Source of the DNA: Paenibacillus selenitireducens
GTDB lineage: Bacteria > Bacillota > Bacilli > Paenibacillales > Paenibacillaceae
Direction: 5' to 3'
Assembly (NCBI RefSeq): GCF_002021565.1
Contig: NZ_MSZX01000005.1
Coordinates: 372,027-436,026 of the forward strand
Length of the DNA: 64,000 nucleotides
Part shown: in pieces, positions 41,904 through 52,246 of the stretch
Layout: the number at the start of each line of letters is the position of its first letter
Position numbering within the stretch: position 1 is the stretch's first letter
The notes under the pieces: generated by a model
Told to the model about the DNA's origin: nothing
Seen by the model: only the letters and a program-made list of their open reading frames with translations
The model's database searches: none
Made by a program: the position numbers and the translations under genes

Positions 41904-42973
41904 ATGAAGAACACAGCGAGCATGCATCTAATGAAAGATATTCAAGACAAGCACGATTCAAGCCGATAGGCTGGACCGGTCAACAGCAGCTTGCTCGCAA
42001 GCATGTTCTTATCGTAGGAGCTGGCGCACTCGGAAGTGCAAGCGCAGAAGCATTGGTGAGAGCCGGTGTCGGTCAAGTTACACTCGTGGATCGTGATTAT
42101 GTAGAATGGAGCAATCTGCAGCGGCAGCAGCTCTACACGGAAGATGATGTTCGGGAACACCTGCCCAAGGCCATCGCTGTCCAGCAGCATTTGCAGCAGA
42201 TCAATAGCGAAGTGAAGATTCATGCCCATGTACTTGATGTCCGAGGGGATGAGTTGGAATCCTTAATCCCCGGTGTCGATGTGATCCTGGATGCGTGCGA
42301 TAATTTCGATACACGATTCGTAATCAATGATGCAGCTCAGAAACATCGGATCCCTTGGATTTATGGCGCATGTGTCGGAAGTTATGGTATCTCGTATACG
42401 ATATTGCCGGGAGACACGCCTTGCCTTAGCTGCATGATGGAAATAATCCCTGGCGGTGGCGAAAGCTGTGATATCGATGGAATCATTGCCCCTGCGGTGC
42501 AAATGGTTGTCGCGAATCAGACGGCTGAAGCGCTGAAGATTTTGACAGGGCATATGGACGCATTACACCGCAAATTGATCTCATTTGATCTGTGGGCCAA
42601 TCAATTCTCGCGAATCGATATTCAAGCAATGAAGAAGGAGACATGCACATCCTGTGGGCCGCATGCCACGTATCCTTTTTTACATCGCCATGAAACGGTG
42701 ACGCAGGAAAAAGCTGCTGTATTATGTGGACGGGATACCGTACATATACGGCCTCATACCTCCATGAAGCTGAATATGACAGAACTCGTAGACAGGATTC
42801 GTTCGAACCACCAAAGGCGTATCCAAGTGGAAGCATCCAATTCTTTTCTACTAAGCGCAATTATGGAAGATTTACGGATTGTTTTATTTGCGGATGGTAG
42901 AGCGCTGGTACACGGCACAAGTGAAGTGCCTCAGGCCGCGTCTGTCTATAAACAACTTCTAGCGATGGCGTAA
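41900..42973 (+). CDS. thiF: ThiS adenylyltransferase ThiF, with C-terminal extension
   Basis: This 357-residue E1-like enzyme adenylates the ThiS C terminus. The nucleotide fold is [20 protein letters not shown]. The arginine-containing [15 protein letters not shown] and the zinc cysteines (CLSC and CTSCG) are present. A C-terminal segment (about 275-357, with [14 protein letters not shown]) goes beyond the minimal ThiF of about 250 residues and is common in Bacillus-type MoeB/ThiF proteins. MoeB-like activity cannot be excluded, but the operon makes ThiF the better call. Confidence 0.9.
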   Translation: MNEEHSEHASNERYSRQARFKPIGWTGQQQLARKHVLIVGAGALGSASAEALVRAGVGQVTLVDRDYVEWSNLQRQQLYTEDDVREHLPKAIAVQQHLQQINSEVKIHAHVLDVRGDELESLIPGVDVILDACDNFDTRFVINDAAQKHRIPWIYGACVGSYGISYTILPGDTPCLSCMMEIIPGGGESCDIDGIIAPAVQMVVANQTAEALKILTGHMDALHRKLISFDLWANQFSRIDIQAMKKETCTSCGPHATYPFLHRHETVTQEKAAVLCGRDTVHIRPHTSMKLNMTELVDRIRSNHQRRIQVEASNSFLLSAIMEDLRIVLFADGRALVHGTSEVPQAASVYKQLLAMA

Positions 42974-42988
42974 TGCTCAGGTTTATCT

Positions 42989-43037
42989 AAGACTCTTCGA
43001 TCTCTTGAAATGGGAGATGACGAAGAGTCTTCTTGTT
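42989..43037 (+). terminator. Terminator of the thiamine operon
   Basis: AAGACTCTTCG (42989-42999) pairs with CGAAGAGTCTT (43021-43031). An inner ATCTC/GAGAT stem extends it, and a T-rich tail follows. Confidence 0.85.
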
Positions 43038-43141
43038 TTGGAAGGATTTCGGATGGAACGAATCTATCAAAGCTGATATACTAGTTGAATGTATTCTGCA
43101 CCTATCAAAATTATTGTGGTTTTTAGTAGAAAAGGAGGGAT

Positions 43142-45031
43142 ATGGTGAATACGAGAAGAGTTACTGTCCCCATATTCTTTTGGGCCTTTATCTGTGCTTT
43201 TCTGAAATTAGGCTTGCTTCGTTACTTTTATTTTCATGGCATGACGATTCGAGAATTGGCGACAGATGCATTTGCTGCTTTAGCGATCGTAGGGATTTTT
43301 GAGCTAGTATTCCCAGGACGCTCGAAGCGATATGCCTATTGGATATTGGGCTTCGTGATGTCGTTCATGTTATTTGCTTCAACGCTGTATTTTGACCACT
43401 TTGGTTACGTTCCCACATATACCGCGTTAACGGCGCTCCATCAAGTTGCACAAATCGGGGATAGCGTGAAATCGACAATCCGTCCCATTTATTATGTGTA
43501 TTTCTTGGATGTGGTCATCATGTTCGTTATTTGGCTGCTGCGTATTCGGAAGAAACCGAACCGTACAGCAACAACGCGAGCTTGGAAGATTGGCATCGCC
43601 GTTGTGACGGTTATGAGTCTTTTCCTATCCGGAAGAACGATTCTCGTGCACCAATCGATTGACAATGAGCTTGTCAAAGCCGAGACGATGGGGTATCTCA
43701 ATTATCAAGTAGCAGCCGGATTAAAGGCGCGCGAAGAGAATAAAGCCGTTGCAGATGGCAGCTTGCAAGAGACGGTGAAGAAGATCCAAGATCTACAATC
43801 TACGTTCGCTTATCAAGATCAAGCAGCAAGCACGGGTAAACCGGTGCAGCCCGTTTATTTCGGCCAAGCCAAAGGCAAAAATTTGATCGTGATTCAGATG
43901 GAAGCTTTTCAGAATTTCCCGATCAATTTAAAGATTAATAATCAGGAAGTAACGCCTGTACTCAACAACTTAGCAAAAGAAGGCTTATATTTCCCAAATG
44001 TGTATCAGCAAATTGGTCAAGGGAATACATCGGACGCGGAGTTCATGTCGAATACCTCGATTTATCCTACCGGCACAATTGCCATGTCAACGGGGTACGG
44101 AGATCGGGAGCTTCCGAGCTTACCGCGATTGCTTCAGAAGAATAATTACGTGGCGAATACGTTCCATGTGAACGACGTGAAATTCTGGGATCGGATTCGG
44201 TTATATCCTGCCCTAAATTTTGATCATTATTATGACAAGCCGTTCTATACGAACGATCATTTTAATGAGTTTGGCGCATCGGACAAAGAATTATATCGAG
44301 TGGGTATGGAGAAATTGTCCGAATTGGATGCGAAAAATCAGCCGTTCTATGCGCAGTTTGTCACGGTGTCAAGCCACTTTCCATTTGCCGTACCAGATCA
44401 GGCCAAAACCTTGAATTTGCCAGAGAGTATGCAAGGGAAGCAGATTGGTGAATACCTCCACGCCGTTCATTATACGGATTATGCGATTGGAACCTTAATC
44501 GATCAATTAAAGGCAAAAGGCATGTGGGACAATACGGTTATGGTTCTGTATGGAGATCACTTCGGTCTGCAGCCGCAGGACAATGATCCTACAGAATTAA
44601 GCAATGAATTAGGCATCAAATACAATGAACATATCAGCCGATTCAATATTCCTCTTTTGATCCACGTACCTGGGTTAAAGGAAGGCAAAGTCGTTGATCG
44701 TGTCGGCGGACAGCTAGATATTATGCCTACGGTAGCGAACCTTATGGGAATTTCATTGAAGGATGAGCATTTTACCGCCTTTGGTCATGATCTCTTAAAT
44801 ATTGATCACAATGTGTTCGGTATGCGGTATTATATGCCGACAGGAACCTTCTTCACCGATGATATTCTGTTCATTCCTGGCAAAGGGTTTGAGGATGGCA
44901 AGGCGATTTCCTTAAAAACCTTCGAGCCTATTGCGGATATCACGCCATTTAAGAAGGACTATGACTACGTCATGAACTATATGAAATTATCGGATGAATA
45001 CGTGAAGCTGCTGCCCAAACGTTCTCCATAG
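43142..45031 (+). CDS. LtaS-like phosphoglycerol transferase (lipoteichoic acid synthase family)
   Basis: This is a 629-residue membrane enzyme with five helices in residues 1-170 and an extracellular sulfatase-fold domain from about 240. Metal ligand E254 (IVIQMEAFQNFP) and the catalytic T296 (GQGNTSDAEF) are the LtaS pattern. FHVNDVKFWDR and VLYGDHFG supply further metal ligands. It polymerises or primes glycerol-phosphate chains on glycolipid. GTG 43145 has better spacing from AAGGAGG than ATG 43142; either may be used. It is cotranscribed with the acetyltransferase 15 nt later. Confidence 0.9.
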   Translation: MVNTRRVTVPIFFWAFICAFLKLGLLRYFYFHGMTIRELATDAFAALAIVGIFELVFPGRSKRYAYWILGFVMSFMLFASTLYFDHFGYVPTYTALTALHQVAQIGDSVKSTIRPIYYVYFLDVVIMFVIWLLRIRKKPNRTATTRAWKIGIAVVTVMSLFLSGRTILVHQSIDNELVKAETMGYLNYQVAAGLKAREENKAVADGSLQETVKKIQDLQSTFAYQDQAASTGKPVQPVYFGQAKGKNLIVIQMEAFQNFPINLKINNQEVTPVLNNLAKEGLYFPNVYQQIGQGNTSDAEFMSNTSIYPTGTIAMSTGYGDRELPSLPRLLQKNNYVANTFHVNDVKFWDRIRLYPALNFDHYYDKPFYTNDHFNEFGASDKELYRVGMEKLSELDAKNQPFYAQFVTVSSHFPFAVPDQAKTLNLPESMQGKQIGEYLHAVHYTDYAIGTLIDQLKAKGMWDNTVMVLYGDHFGLQPQDNDPTELSNELGIKYNEHISRFNIPLLIHVPGLKEGKVVDRVGGQLDIMPTVANLMGISLKDEHFTAFGHDLLNIDHNVFGMRYYMPTGTFFTDDILFIPGKGFEDGKAISLKTFEPIADITPFKKDYDYVMNYMKLSDEYVKLLPKRSP

Positions 45032-45046
45032 AAGAGGGTTATCAGC

Positions 45047-45565
45047 ATGAAGATATTCACGATACGAAAGTTAACGGTTGAGGATGCTGATACCCTATGG
45101 GCGCTTCGCTTACAATCGATTCGTGAGCATCCTACGATGTTCTTCTCCTCTTATGAAGAGATGACGGATCGTAAGCTCGATGAGTTCAAGAAGACGTATC
45201 CCGCTTCGGAGGATCAGTTTATCCTTGGCGCATGGGGAGAATCCGAGCAATTGATAGGAATGGTCGGTTTTCGCAAAGCACCCGTATCCAAGAACATCAT
45301 GAACCATGGAAATCTATGGGGATTGTACGTTCAAGCATCTTATCAGAATTTAGGAATCGGCAAGCAGTTGATTGAGGCGATGTTAGATGCGTTACAAGAA
45401 ATGAAAGATCTAACTGCGGTCACGCTTGGCGTCATGTCGCATAATGAAGCGGCCATCCATGTATATCAGCAGTTCGGATTTGAATTGTATGATGTGGAAA
45501 AAGATGCATTCACTTATAAAGGACAATCCTATGATCATCAACTGATGATTCGCTGGATGTCATGA
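45047..45565 (+). CDS. GNAT-family N-acetyltransferase
   Basis: This 172-residue acyl-CoA-dependent acetyltransferase has the acetyl-CoA loop LYVQASYQNLGIGKQLIEAM near residue 105 and the C-terminal HNEAAIHVYQQFGFELYDVE block. It starts 15 nt after the LtaS-like gene with AGAGGG ahead of it, and a terminator follows, so the two form a bicistronic unit. The substrate is unknown; modification of an envelope component is conceivable from context only. Confidence 0.87.
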   Translation: MKIFTIRKLTVEDADTLWALRLQSIREHPTMFFSSYEEMTDRKLDEFKKTYPASEDQFILGAWGESEQLIGMVGFRKAPVSKNIMNHGNLWGLYVQASYQNLGIGKQLIEAMLDALQEMKDLTAVTLGVMSHNEAAIHVYQQFGFELYDVEKDAFTYKGQSYDHQLMIRWMS

Positions 45566-45600
45566 AATCCTCTGGAGCTAAGGCTTCAGGGGATTTTTTT
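45566..45600 (+). terminator. Terminator after the acetyltransferase gene
   Basis: A 13-bp stem (45566-45578 with 45583-45595, some G-U) closes on TAAG and is followed by a T run. The gap to 45826 holds no other gene. Confidence 0.88.
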
Positions 45601-45826
45601 ATGCTAATAGTAACAATTTTACAATCATATTACATTTGTTCATACAAAGAACCTGTGAAATCTCCATGTTAGCAAGATATGTCCAATAGGAATCTTCAGG
45701 TCTGCTCGCTACGATAAATCATGGGAAGGCTTTCATGAATCCCTAGGAAAGGAGGTTATCGATAAGAACGTATCGTTAGTGATCTACATAAAAACAATCC
45801 ATTGAAAACAGGAGGATTATTCATTA

Positions 45827-48800
45827 ATGACATTAAATTCTATCCGAAGTCAAGCTTGGATGATTGCACTTCTCACTGTTTTATCGTTGTTCCCCTTATC
45901 CTCATTTGCAGCTGCAGCAGGGGATGAAGATGTTACGGAGCAGCAGTTGAAGGATAACGACTACATTCTTTATTTCGTCAATGCGGGTGATCCAACACCG
46001 AATACGCTCGAAGGTACGGATAAAATGGGGTTGTATAACAGCGTGACAGAGCAAGTATTCGGTCCTGATGGCGTAACGGGTAAGAGGTGGGGGCTGGAAA
46101 CGACGACGAGTAAAACTAGTGTATCCGATCCAACGAACAAAAAAGGATCTCTTCGGTATTACTCGGGCGAACAAGTGAGAGATAAGGCCCTTGCTTACAA
46201 ATTTGAGCTCCCGACATCCGGTGATTATGATGTTACCATTGGTTTTAAAAATCCATGGAGTGGCCGAAGCGTTAATATTCTTTTAGAAGGTAACAATGTG
46301 TCTGGTGGTGATTATGACATTGGCAGTTATAATGTGGAAAAAGAAGTTACCTACCGTAACATTCGTGTGGACGACGGCATGTTAAACGTTCGCATCCAAG
46401 GACCGGCAACCGCAGCGCTAACGAACTATAATGATCCATTAGTGAATTATCTGTTGGTGCGCAAAAGTGTCATCCTGCCGATTTCAGTACTCGAAGCAAA
46501 GATTGCGGTCGCCCAAGCTGAAGCGAACAATCCGAAGTATACCCAATATAGTGTAGATCAACTGAAAAAGGTGATTTCGACCGCGCAAACTCTTGTTAAG
46601 CAGGTGAACGAAGAAGGAAAAGATATTGCCCAGCTTCAATCCGAACTCCGTGAAGCAATGGATGAATTGGATGCGGCAATGGCGGGGCTAATCTTAGCAA
46701 CGTCATATGATTCATTTACGCCGGGATCGGTGTGGACGGATACGAGTGGAGCTCCGATTCAAGCGCATGGCGGCGGGATTCTCTATGATGCAGCATCGAA
46801 AACCTATTTTTGGTACGGGGAAGATAAAACAAATGGATACCTTCCCGCAAGAGGGGTTCGCGTCTATTCCTCGACAGATCTCTATAATTGGAAGGATGAA
46901 GGTCTTGCGCTGACGGCCATCGAATCCATGGATCAATTTGATTCTGACCCGCTTATTGCTGAGTTGTACGCGGGTAGAACGGATCGAGCTGATATTTTTA
47001 ATGATATCGGTACACAGCGAATCATCGAACGACCTAAGGTCATTTATAATGACAAAACCAAGAAATACGTTATGTGGATGCATACCGATGGTCCCTCCGA
47101 AACTTCCAATGCCAATTATGCGAAGGCTGAAGCGGGTTATGCACTAAGCGATTCGCCTACAGGCCCGTTCGTCTATCAAGTTAGCCATCGTATGGATCGC
47201 GTTCCGCCGGGAGCGGATTACGACGGTCAACCCAATCAACCGGGGATGGCTAGGGACATGAATCTGTTCAAGGATGATGATGGGACGGCCTATCTCATCT
47301 ATTCCAGCGAAGAGAACATGACGATCTATATTTCGAAACTTAATGAAGCTTACACCGATGTGGTCGGATGGCATAAGGACGGCAACGAAGCGAGAGATAC
47401 GACGTACAAAGCAGAATACGGCAAGGATTATATCCGGGTGTTCCCTGGAGCACAGCGCGAAGCACCTGCAATGTTCAAATATCAAGGCAAATATTATCTC
47501 ATTACGTCGGGAGCAACAGGATGGGCACCTAACCGCGCAGCGTATACGGTTGCCGACAATATCTTCGGCGAATGGAAGGCGATGCGCGATCCTTCCGTGG
47601 GGTCACAAGCTTCCACGACGTTCGATTCTCAAAGTACGTATGTTATTCCAGTCGATCCTGCTAAGGGGAAATTCATTTTCATGGGGGATCGCTGGAAATC
47701 CAGTGATTTGAAGGATTCAAGATACATTTGGTTGCCGATTGAATTCGGGCAGCAGGATGAGATTCTGTTGAAATGGTATGATACATGGAATCTAGGACTT
47801 CTTGATGGGATGGGCAAAATAACCGTTAATACGAAGTTACCTGAGAAGGTAGCTGTCGGCGAAACGCCAGCCTTACCGAATATGCTATCGGTTACTCAAG
47901 CAGATGGTACCGTACTCAGTACGCCTGTGAGTTGGACGATCAAAGCTTCTGATTTTGATAAACCAGGTACGGTATTTGTCACAGGGCTCTTAACCGAATT
48001 AGGCAGAAAAGAAATTCGTACATCGATTCACGTCATTCCGGAACATGTCCAATATTTGGTTCATGCGGGCGGCGCGGCAACCGCGGACTATAAGTTATGG
48101 TCATCCTATATGCAAGATTCGCTTGTGAATAAGCAAGCAATTGATCAAAAGTATGATCCTGCGCAAGGCCATACCTGGGGTTACATGGGAAATGGTACAA
48201 ATACATCAGGCGGAGCAGATGGCAATATGTTCAGCTCATTACGATATTTGCTCTCAAATTCAGGAGATGACATCACCTATACATTCGATACAATCGATAA
48301 CGGTCATTACACCGTCTACTTAGGGATGTACGATCCTTGGTATCAATATACCAAAGGAACTCGCAAAGCCAATATCCTGATAAATGGGGATATCAAAACC
48401 AGCGGATATGCCTTCACGGATGCGTATGATGTTTTGTCCTACAAGAATATGAATGTCACGACAGGGAAACTCGATATTACAGTGAGGAGAGCCGTACCCT
48501 CTAGTCCAGATCCTCAAATAAGTTGGATTATGATTGTAGATGAGGATGCAGCGACAAGAGAGGGCGCACGGATCACAGGCCCCGCTTCCATAAGTCCCGA
48601 AAGTGAATTGGAATTGATCTACGGGATGGCCAATGTCGCTACAAGCGTGTATGCGCACGAAGTTATGGTGAATTATGACCCTGCGAAGCTGAAATATGTG
48701 GATGCTGCTCCCGCGATAGAAGGCTTCCAGATCGTTGCAAGTTCTGAGGCGACAGCGGGGAAAGTTCGCTTGATTCAAGCAAGAACAGACCCAGACCAGA

Positions 48801-49366
48801 TGATCACAGGGTCGATGGATGTAGTTAAGCTGCATTTTCAAGTGAAGTCTGCGACAGAGAGTGTATCTACCTCGGTCTATGCCACGGATGCAATGATCGC
48901 AGATGCGGCGGGAAATGAGGCTTCATTGAAGTCATTATCAACATATAATGTCCATATCAATGTACCTGTCGTAGATAAATCTAGTCTTCGAGCAACCATT
49001 GCCCAGGCGGAAGGCTTGAAACAAGCTGCTAAAATCAGCGATAAGAGATGGGGGTATTACCCACAAGCTGCCATAGACGCCTTCGCGACGGCGATCCAAT
49101 CTGCAATACGTGTGGAGAATTTATCTTCGGCATCGCAAGCGCAGGTGGATCAGGCAGTAGACAGTATGCAAGCAGCGATTCACGTCTTCAAAGCATCCAT
49201 CAATACAAAAGCAAGCATTGGCGATTTAGCCTTGATTGCGGCACGTTATGGCGCAACATCTGCTGCTAGTGATTGGTCAGATCTCCAGATGTATGATTTC
49301 AATCAGGATGGGAAATTGGATATTGTAGACCTTTCGGCGATGGCACAGCAAATTATGGGGCAATAA
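45827..49366 (+). CDS. Secreted GH43-type glycosidase with carbohydrate-binding, cohesin, FIVAR and dockerin domains
   Basis: This is a 1179-residue exported protein. In order: a signal peptide (1-29); a malectin/CBM-like domain (about 40-212, starting YFVNAGDPTPNTLEG); a FIVAR helix pair (about 221-288); a GH43 five-blade domain (about 298-665, PIQAHGGGILYDAASKTYFW, subfamily 24-like, which cleaves beta-1,3-galactans); a bacterial Ig-like domain (about 667-743); a second CBM-like domain (745-905, starting YLVHAGGAATADYKLW); a cohesin-like domain (about 921-1040); FIVAR (1048-1120); and a dockerin (about 1127-1178, calcium loop DFNQDGKLDIVDLSAMAQQI). The first dockerin loop lacks the calcium-binding Asp set. 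AGGAGG-like CAGGAGGA precedes the ATG. Having both cohesin and dockerin could allow self-assembly. Confidence 0.85.
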   Translation: MTLNSIRSQAWMIALLTVLSLFPLSSFAAAAGDEDVTEQQLKDNDYILYFVNAGDPTPNTLEGTDKMGLYNSVTEQVFGPDGVTGKRWGLETTTSKTSVSDPTNKKGSLRYYSGEQVRDKALAYKFELPTSGDYDVTIGFKNPWSGRSVNILLEGNNVSGGDYDIGSYNVEKEVTYRNIRVDDGMLNVRIQGPATAALTNYNDPLVNYLLVRKSVILPISVLEAKIAVAQAEANNPKYTQYSVDQLKKVISTAQTLVKQVNEEGKDIAQLQSELREAMDELDAAMAGLILATSYDSFTPGSVWTDTSGAPIQAHGGGILYDAASKTYFWYGEDKTNGYLPARGVRVYSSTDLYNWKDEGLALTAIESMDQFDSDPLIAELYAGRTDRADIFNDIGTQRIIERPKVIYNDKTKKYVMWMHTDGPSETSNANYAKAEAGYALSDSPTGPFVYQVSHRMDRVPPGADYDGQPNQPGMARDMNLFKDDDGTAYLIYSSEENMTIYISKLNEAYTDVVGWHKDGNEARDTTYKAEYGKDYIRVFPGAQREAPAMFKYQGKYYLITSGATGWAPNRAAYTVADNIFGEWKAMRDPSVGSQASTTFDSQSTYVIPVDPAKGKFIFMGDRWKSSDLKDSRYIWLPIEFGQQDEILLKWYDTWNLGLLDGMGKITVNTKLPEKVAVGETPALPNMLSVTQADGTVLSTPVSWTIKASDFDKPGTVFVTGLLTELGRKEIRTSIHVIPEHVQYLVHAGGAATADYKLWSSYMQDSLVNKQAIDQKYDPAQGHTWGYMGNGTNTSGGADGNMFSSLRYLLSNSGDDITYTFDTIDNGHYTVYLGMYDPWYQYTKGTRKANILINGDIKTSGYAFTDAYDVLSYKNMNVTTGKLDITVRRAVPSSPDPQISWIMIVDEDAATREGARITGPASISPESELELIYGMANVATSVYAHEVMVNYDPAKLKYVDAAPAIEGFQIVASSEATAGKVRLIQARTDPDQMITGSMDVVKLHFQVKSATESVSTSVYATDAMIADAAGNEASLKSLSTYNVHINVPVVDKSSLRATIAQAEGLKQAAKISDKRWGYYPQAAIDAFATAIQSAIRVENLSSASQAQVDQAVDSMQAAIHVFKASINTKASIGDLALIAARYGATSAASDWSDLQMYDFNQDGKLDIVDLSAMAQQIMGQ

Positions 49367-49400
49367 AGAAATTAGAAAGAAAAACGACGATTATAGAAAA

Positions 49401-49450
49401 GGCTTTTGGCGGGCTTCCCTGATGGAATATCCGCCAAAAGTCTTTCTTTT
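49401..49450. terminator. Bidirectional terminator between the glycosidase and gerC-like genes
   Basis: GGCTTTTGGCGG (49401-49412) pairs with CCGCCAAAAGTC (49431-49442). TCTTTCTTTT follows on the plus strand, and CCTTTTC follows on the minus strand. Confidence 0.8.
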
Positions 49451-49580
49451 GTTGCAGGAGACTCATCCTTAGGTACGTAAGTAGCGGCAAATATCGATCC
49501 AAAATGACGAAGAAGGTACACCTCTTGTCCAATCGGAGCGGAACGCATCGAATCTTGCGCTCGCCTGGGAAATAATTTAA

Positions 49581-50741
49581 TTATTTCCTTAGCTTCATCA
49601 TCCCCGCATGCTTCAGAGATACTTTGATATCGACTTGATCGAGCATGTCTAGGCTTAATGGGATACCCTGGCCTTGTTGATGACTTTTCCAATAGTTCAC
49701 ATGTTGGCGGTAAATCTCTTTGCGAATGGAAAATAAATCTACGTTTTTCTGAACACCGTCACGGAACGTGGTTTGAACTTCTTTGCGAATTTTTTGTTCA
49801 GCAAGCTTCTCCATTTGGTGTGGCAGCATATCTGTCAGCGTTTCATCAATAGAACCATCTATGTTCAAGCGCAGCGTGATCTTTGGGCGTTGCCCTTGTA
49901 TCTTCACGATGATCTTACTAGCGGGCACGTTCAGAGACAGCATGGCCACAGGCTTCTGATGCGGTTCGATTTGAAGCGCGGTGTGTATAACATTCTGGAA
50001 GTTCCACCGCAGTCCCGTGATATCTTTTTTGCCCCACCATCCATGGAAATGGTTTTTTTCGATCGCAAAGATGCCATCCATTTCATATTGATCCGTCGGT
50101 TTGGTATCTTCAAACCATTGATGATGATTGATCGAAATGGAGGGAAGCAAGAGCGTGGATCCTGGTCGTAGCAAATGAATGAACATTTCCCTTAAAGAGA
50201 TGGGATGAATATAAGATTGCTGAGTATAGACATCTTGCGGTTGATGGAGGATGGAATTTAACGGTGATAAATTGAACGCATTGGGTGCTGCGAACAGTTC
50301 TTTCATATTGCTCCGCGTGCCGAACACCCAAGGCGTAAATCGAATCTCGTGATATCGCAGCATCGTATCGATCATTTTCCGGAGATCTTGTTTCATAGAT
50401 CGCTCATGGAAGACAATGGCGCCAATATGTTCCCAAATGATGGGCAGCTGTGAAGCGGTATAAATATCATTCACAGCCGCGTCTAGCGTAACTCCTTCAC
50501 CCCGGCCTAGCCATACGGGAACATGTTCTTTAGATTTGGTCGTATCTTGTCTGGCGACATTCGTAAAATCCAGGGATTGTGAATAGACAATATATTTGTT
50601 ATCTACATAATCGATACCGAGCGCCGCAACATAGTTAATATCTTGAATGTTTTTCTTGTCCCAGCATCCTGTCAAGGCAATAGTCAGAAACAAGAAAAGG
50701 CATATCATGAACAAGCTTTTTACCTGTTTCGCGTACATCAT
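49581..50741 (-). CDS. Germinant receptor lipoprotein, Ger(x)C family
   Basis: This 386-residue lipoprotein is the C subunit of a GerA-type germinant receptor in the spore inner membrane. The signal peptide ends in the lipobox LTGC (Cys26), followed by the family's WDKKNIQDINYVAALGIDY. The C terminus, KVSLKHAGMMKL, is also typical. It overlaps gerA by 4 nt. Over the last 130 nt before the terminator no further gene is convincing. Confidence 0.92.
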   Translation of the reverse strand: MMYAKQVKSLFMICLFLFLTIALTGCWDKKNIQDINYVAALGIDYVDNKYIVYSQSLDFTNVARQDTTKSKEHVPVWLGRGEGVTLDAAVNDIYTASQLPIIWEHIGAIVFHERSMKQDLRKMIDTMLRYHEIRFTPWVFGTRSNMKELFAAPNAFNLSPLNSILHQPQDVYTQQSYIHPISLREMFIHLLRPGSTLLLPSISINHHQWFEDTKPTDQYEMDGIFAIEKNHFHGWWGKKDITGLRWNFQNVIHTALQIEPHQKPVAMLSLNVPASKIIVKIQGQRPKITLRLNIDGSIDETLTDMLPHQMEKLAEQKIRKEVQTTFRDGVQKNVDLFSIRKEIYRQHVNYWKSHQQGQGIPLSLDMLDQVDIKVSLKHAGMMKLRK

Positions 50742-52246
50742 TGCTCATCTCCTTGCCGTGTCTCGTCCATAGGATGAATATAATGCGGACGTTTACTATT
50801 TTGAAAAGGTGGCAACGCCGCAATCGATTTGACCATATCGCGGAAGGACGGCGGTGAGATGGGGGATAGATAGGGAATGCCAAAGGATTCCAAAGTGGAC
50901 AGGTACAGCAAAATTCCTAGCATGGAGATGAAGAATCCAAACATGCCAAAAAAATTAGCCATCAGAAGTACTCCAAATTTAAGAATACTTACGGTTCCGC
51001 TTAAGGATTGATTTACCAATGTGAATGTAGCAACCGCATTGACGGCCGCAACGACTAACATCGTTGGCGAACCCAGCCCAGCTCGGATGGCTGCATCTCC
51101 CACGATTAATCCCCCTACGACAGCGACGGTTTGTCCGACGGCTCTGGGCAAGCGAGCCCCTGCTTCACGGAAAATCTCGAACAGTCCCAACATCAGGATT
51201 AACTCCATGGCTGCAGTGAACGGAAGCCCTAATCGAGCATTCGTCACGGTGGCGAGCATCGGCAGTGGAAGTTGTTCTACGTTGAAAGAACATAATGCTA
51301 ACCAGAATCCAGGAATGAAAATGGAAATGATCAGCCCTATCACACGCATCAATCGTTGAAATGTCACGAAGAAATACGGAAAATGGACATCTTCCGGTGA
51401 CTTAAGCTCCAATAAAAGTTCGGATGGGCCAATCAATACCATCGGGACGGTGTCCACGATAATCGAGAATCTCCCGCGAACCAAAGCCTGTACGACATAA
51501 TCCGGTCTCCCGATATAATCTAACAATGGGAATAAGGAGTATTTCGAATCCCCGATGGCTTCTCCTAGCTGAGAACTGCTCACGATCGAATCTAAATTAA
51601 TTTGGGATAAGCGCTGTTTCACGGTTTCGATCATGTTTTTGTTCGCGACATCCTCCAAATACAATAAGGCAATATTGGTCTGCGAGCGTTTCCCCATGAT
51701 GCTTTTTTCAATTTTAAGCGATTCTGTCTTAAGACGTTTGCGAACCAATGCGATGTTGGTCGTGAGGCTCTCCGTAAACCCGTCTTTCGGCCCTTTAATC
51801 GAAATTTCGGTACTGGATTCTTCCGGTACTCGATTTGGGGCATCCGAGATATCAAGCGTATAGAATAGATTCACTTGAGGCTGGCAAATAAGCAAATAGC
51901 CATTGAAAACCTTCATAATCGCCTCATGGATTCCTTTGGAGGCATCCATCAAGTCCACAGCCAGAAGCGGGTTGTGCTCCAGCTCTTCCATCGCAGGATT
52001 GACGTGCAGCATTTCATTGATTTTAGGAATAATGAACTGATTGATTTGTTTGTGATCTGTCACACCATCACACCATACAAGGCAGATTTCCATGACGGAT
52101 ACAGGCGTACCGTATTCAAGCGTATGGTATTGAATATCCGCGCATAGGGATAAGCGTTCTTTCAGATTGGCATAGGTTAACGGCAGACCGGAAGTCGGAT
52201 TTAGCTTATCTAATGGATCTTCCTGACTAGTTGCTTGGTTGGTCAT
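50738..52246 (-). CDS. Germinant receptor A subunit (GerA/SpoVAF family)
   Basis: This 502-residue protein has a soluble N-terminal domain (about 1-265), five or so helices from about 295, and a short tail. Visible blocks are PKDGFTESLTTNIALVRKRL, YLEDVANKNMIETVKQRLSQ, GRPDYVVQALVRGRFSIIVD and LPFTAAMELILMLGLFEIFR, all standard for GerA/GerBA proteins. It works with the B and C subunits to sense germinants. It lies second in the operon, and its start overlaps the gerB-type gene by 20 nt. Confidence 0.93.
   Translation of the reverse strand: MTNQATSQEDPLDKLNPTSGLPLTYANLKERLSLCADIQYHTLEYGTPVSVMEICLVWCDGVTDHKQINQFIIPKINEMLHVNPAMEELEHNPLLAVDLMDASKGIHEAIMKVFNGYLLICQPQVNLFYTLDISDAPNRVPEESSTEISIKGPKDGFTESLTTNIALVRKRLKTESLKIEKSIMGKRSQTNIALLYLEDVANKNMIETVKQRLSQINLDSIVSSSQLGEAIGDSKYSLFPLLDYIGRPDYVVQALVRGRFSIIVDTVPMVLIGPSELLLELKSPEDVHFPYFFVTFQRLMRVIGLIISIFIPGFWLALCSFNVEQLPLPMLATVTNARLGLPFTAAMELILMLGLFEIFREAGARLPRAVGQTVAVVGGLIVGDAAIRAGLGSPTMLVVAAVNAVATFTLVNQSLSGTVSILKFGVLLMANFFGMFGFFISMLGILLYLSTLESFGIPYLSPISPPSFRDMVKSIAALPPFQNSKRPHYIHPMDETRQGDEQ

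Noticed and set aside
49372-49692. 106-residue minus-strand ORF at the gerC end
   Set aside because: It overlaps the gerC end in another frame and runs through the terminator hairpin; no family is recognised. A small gene in 49443-49580 cannot be fully excluded.
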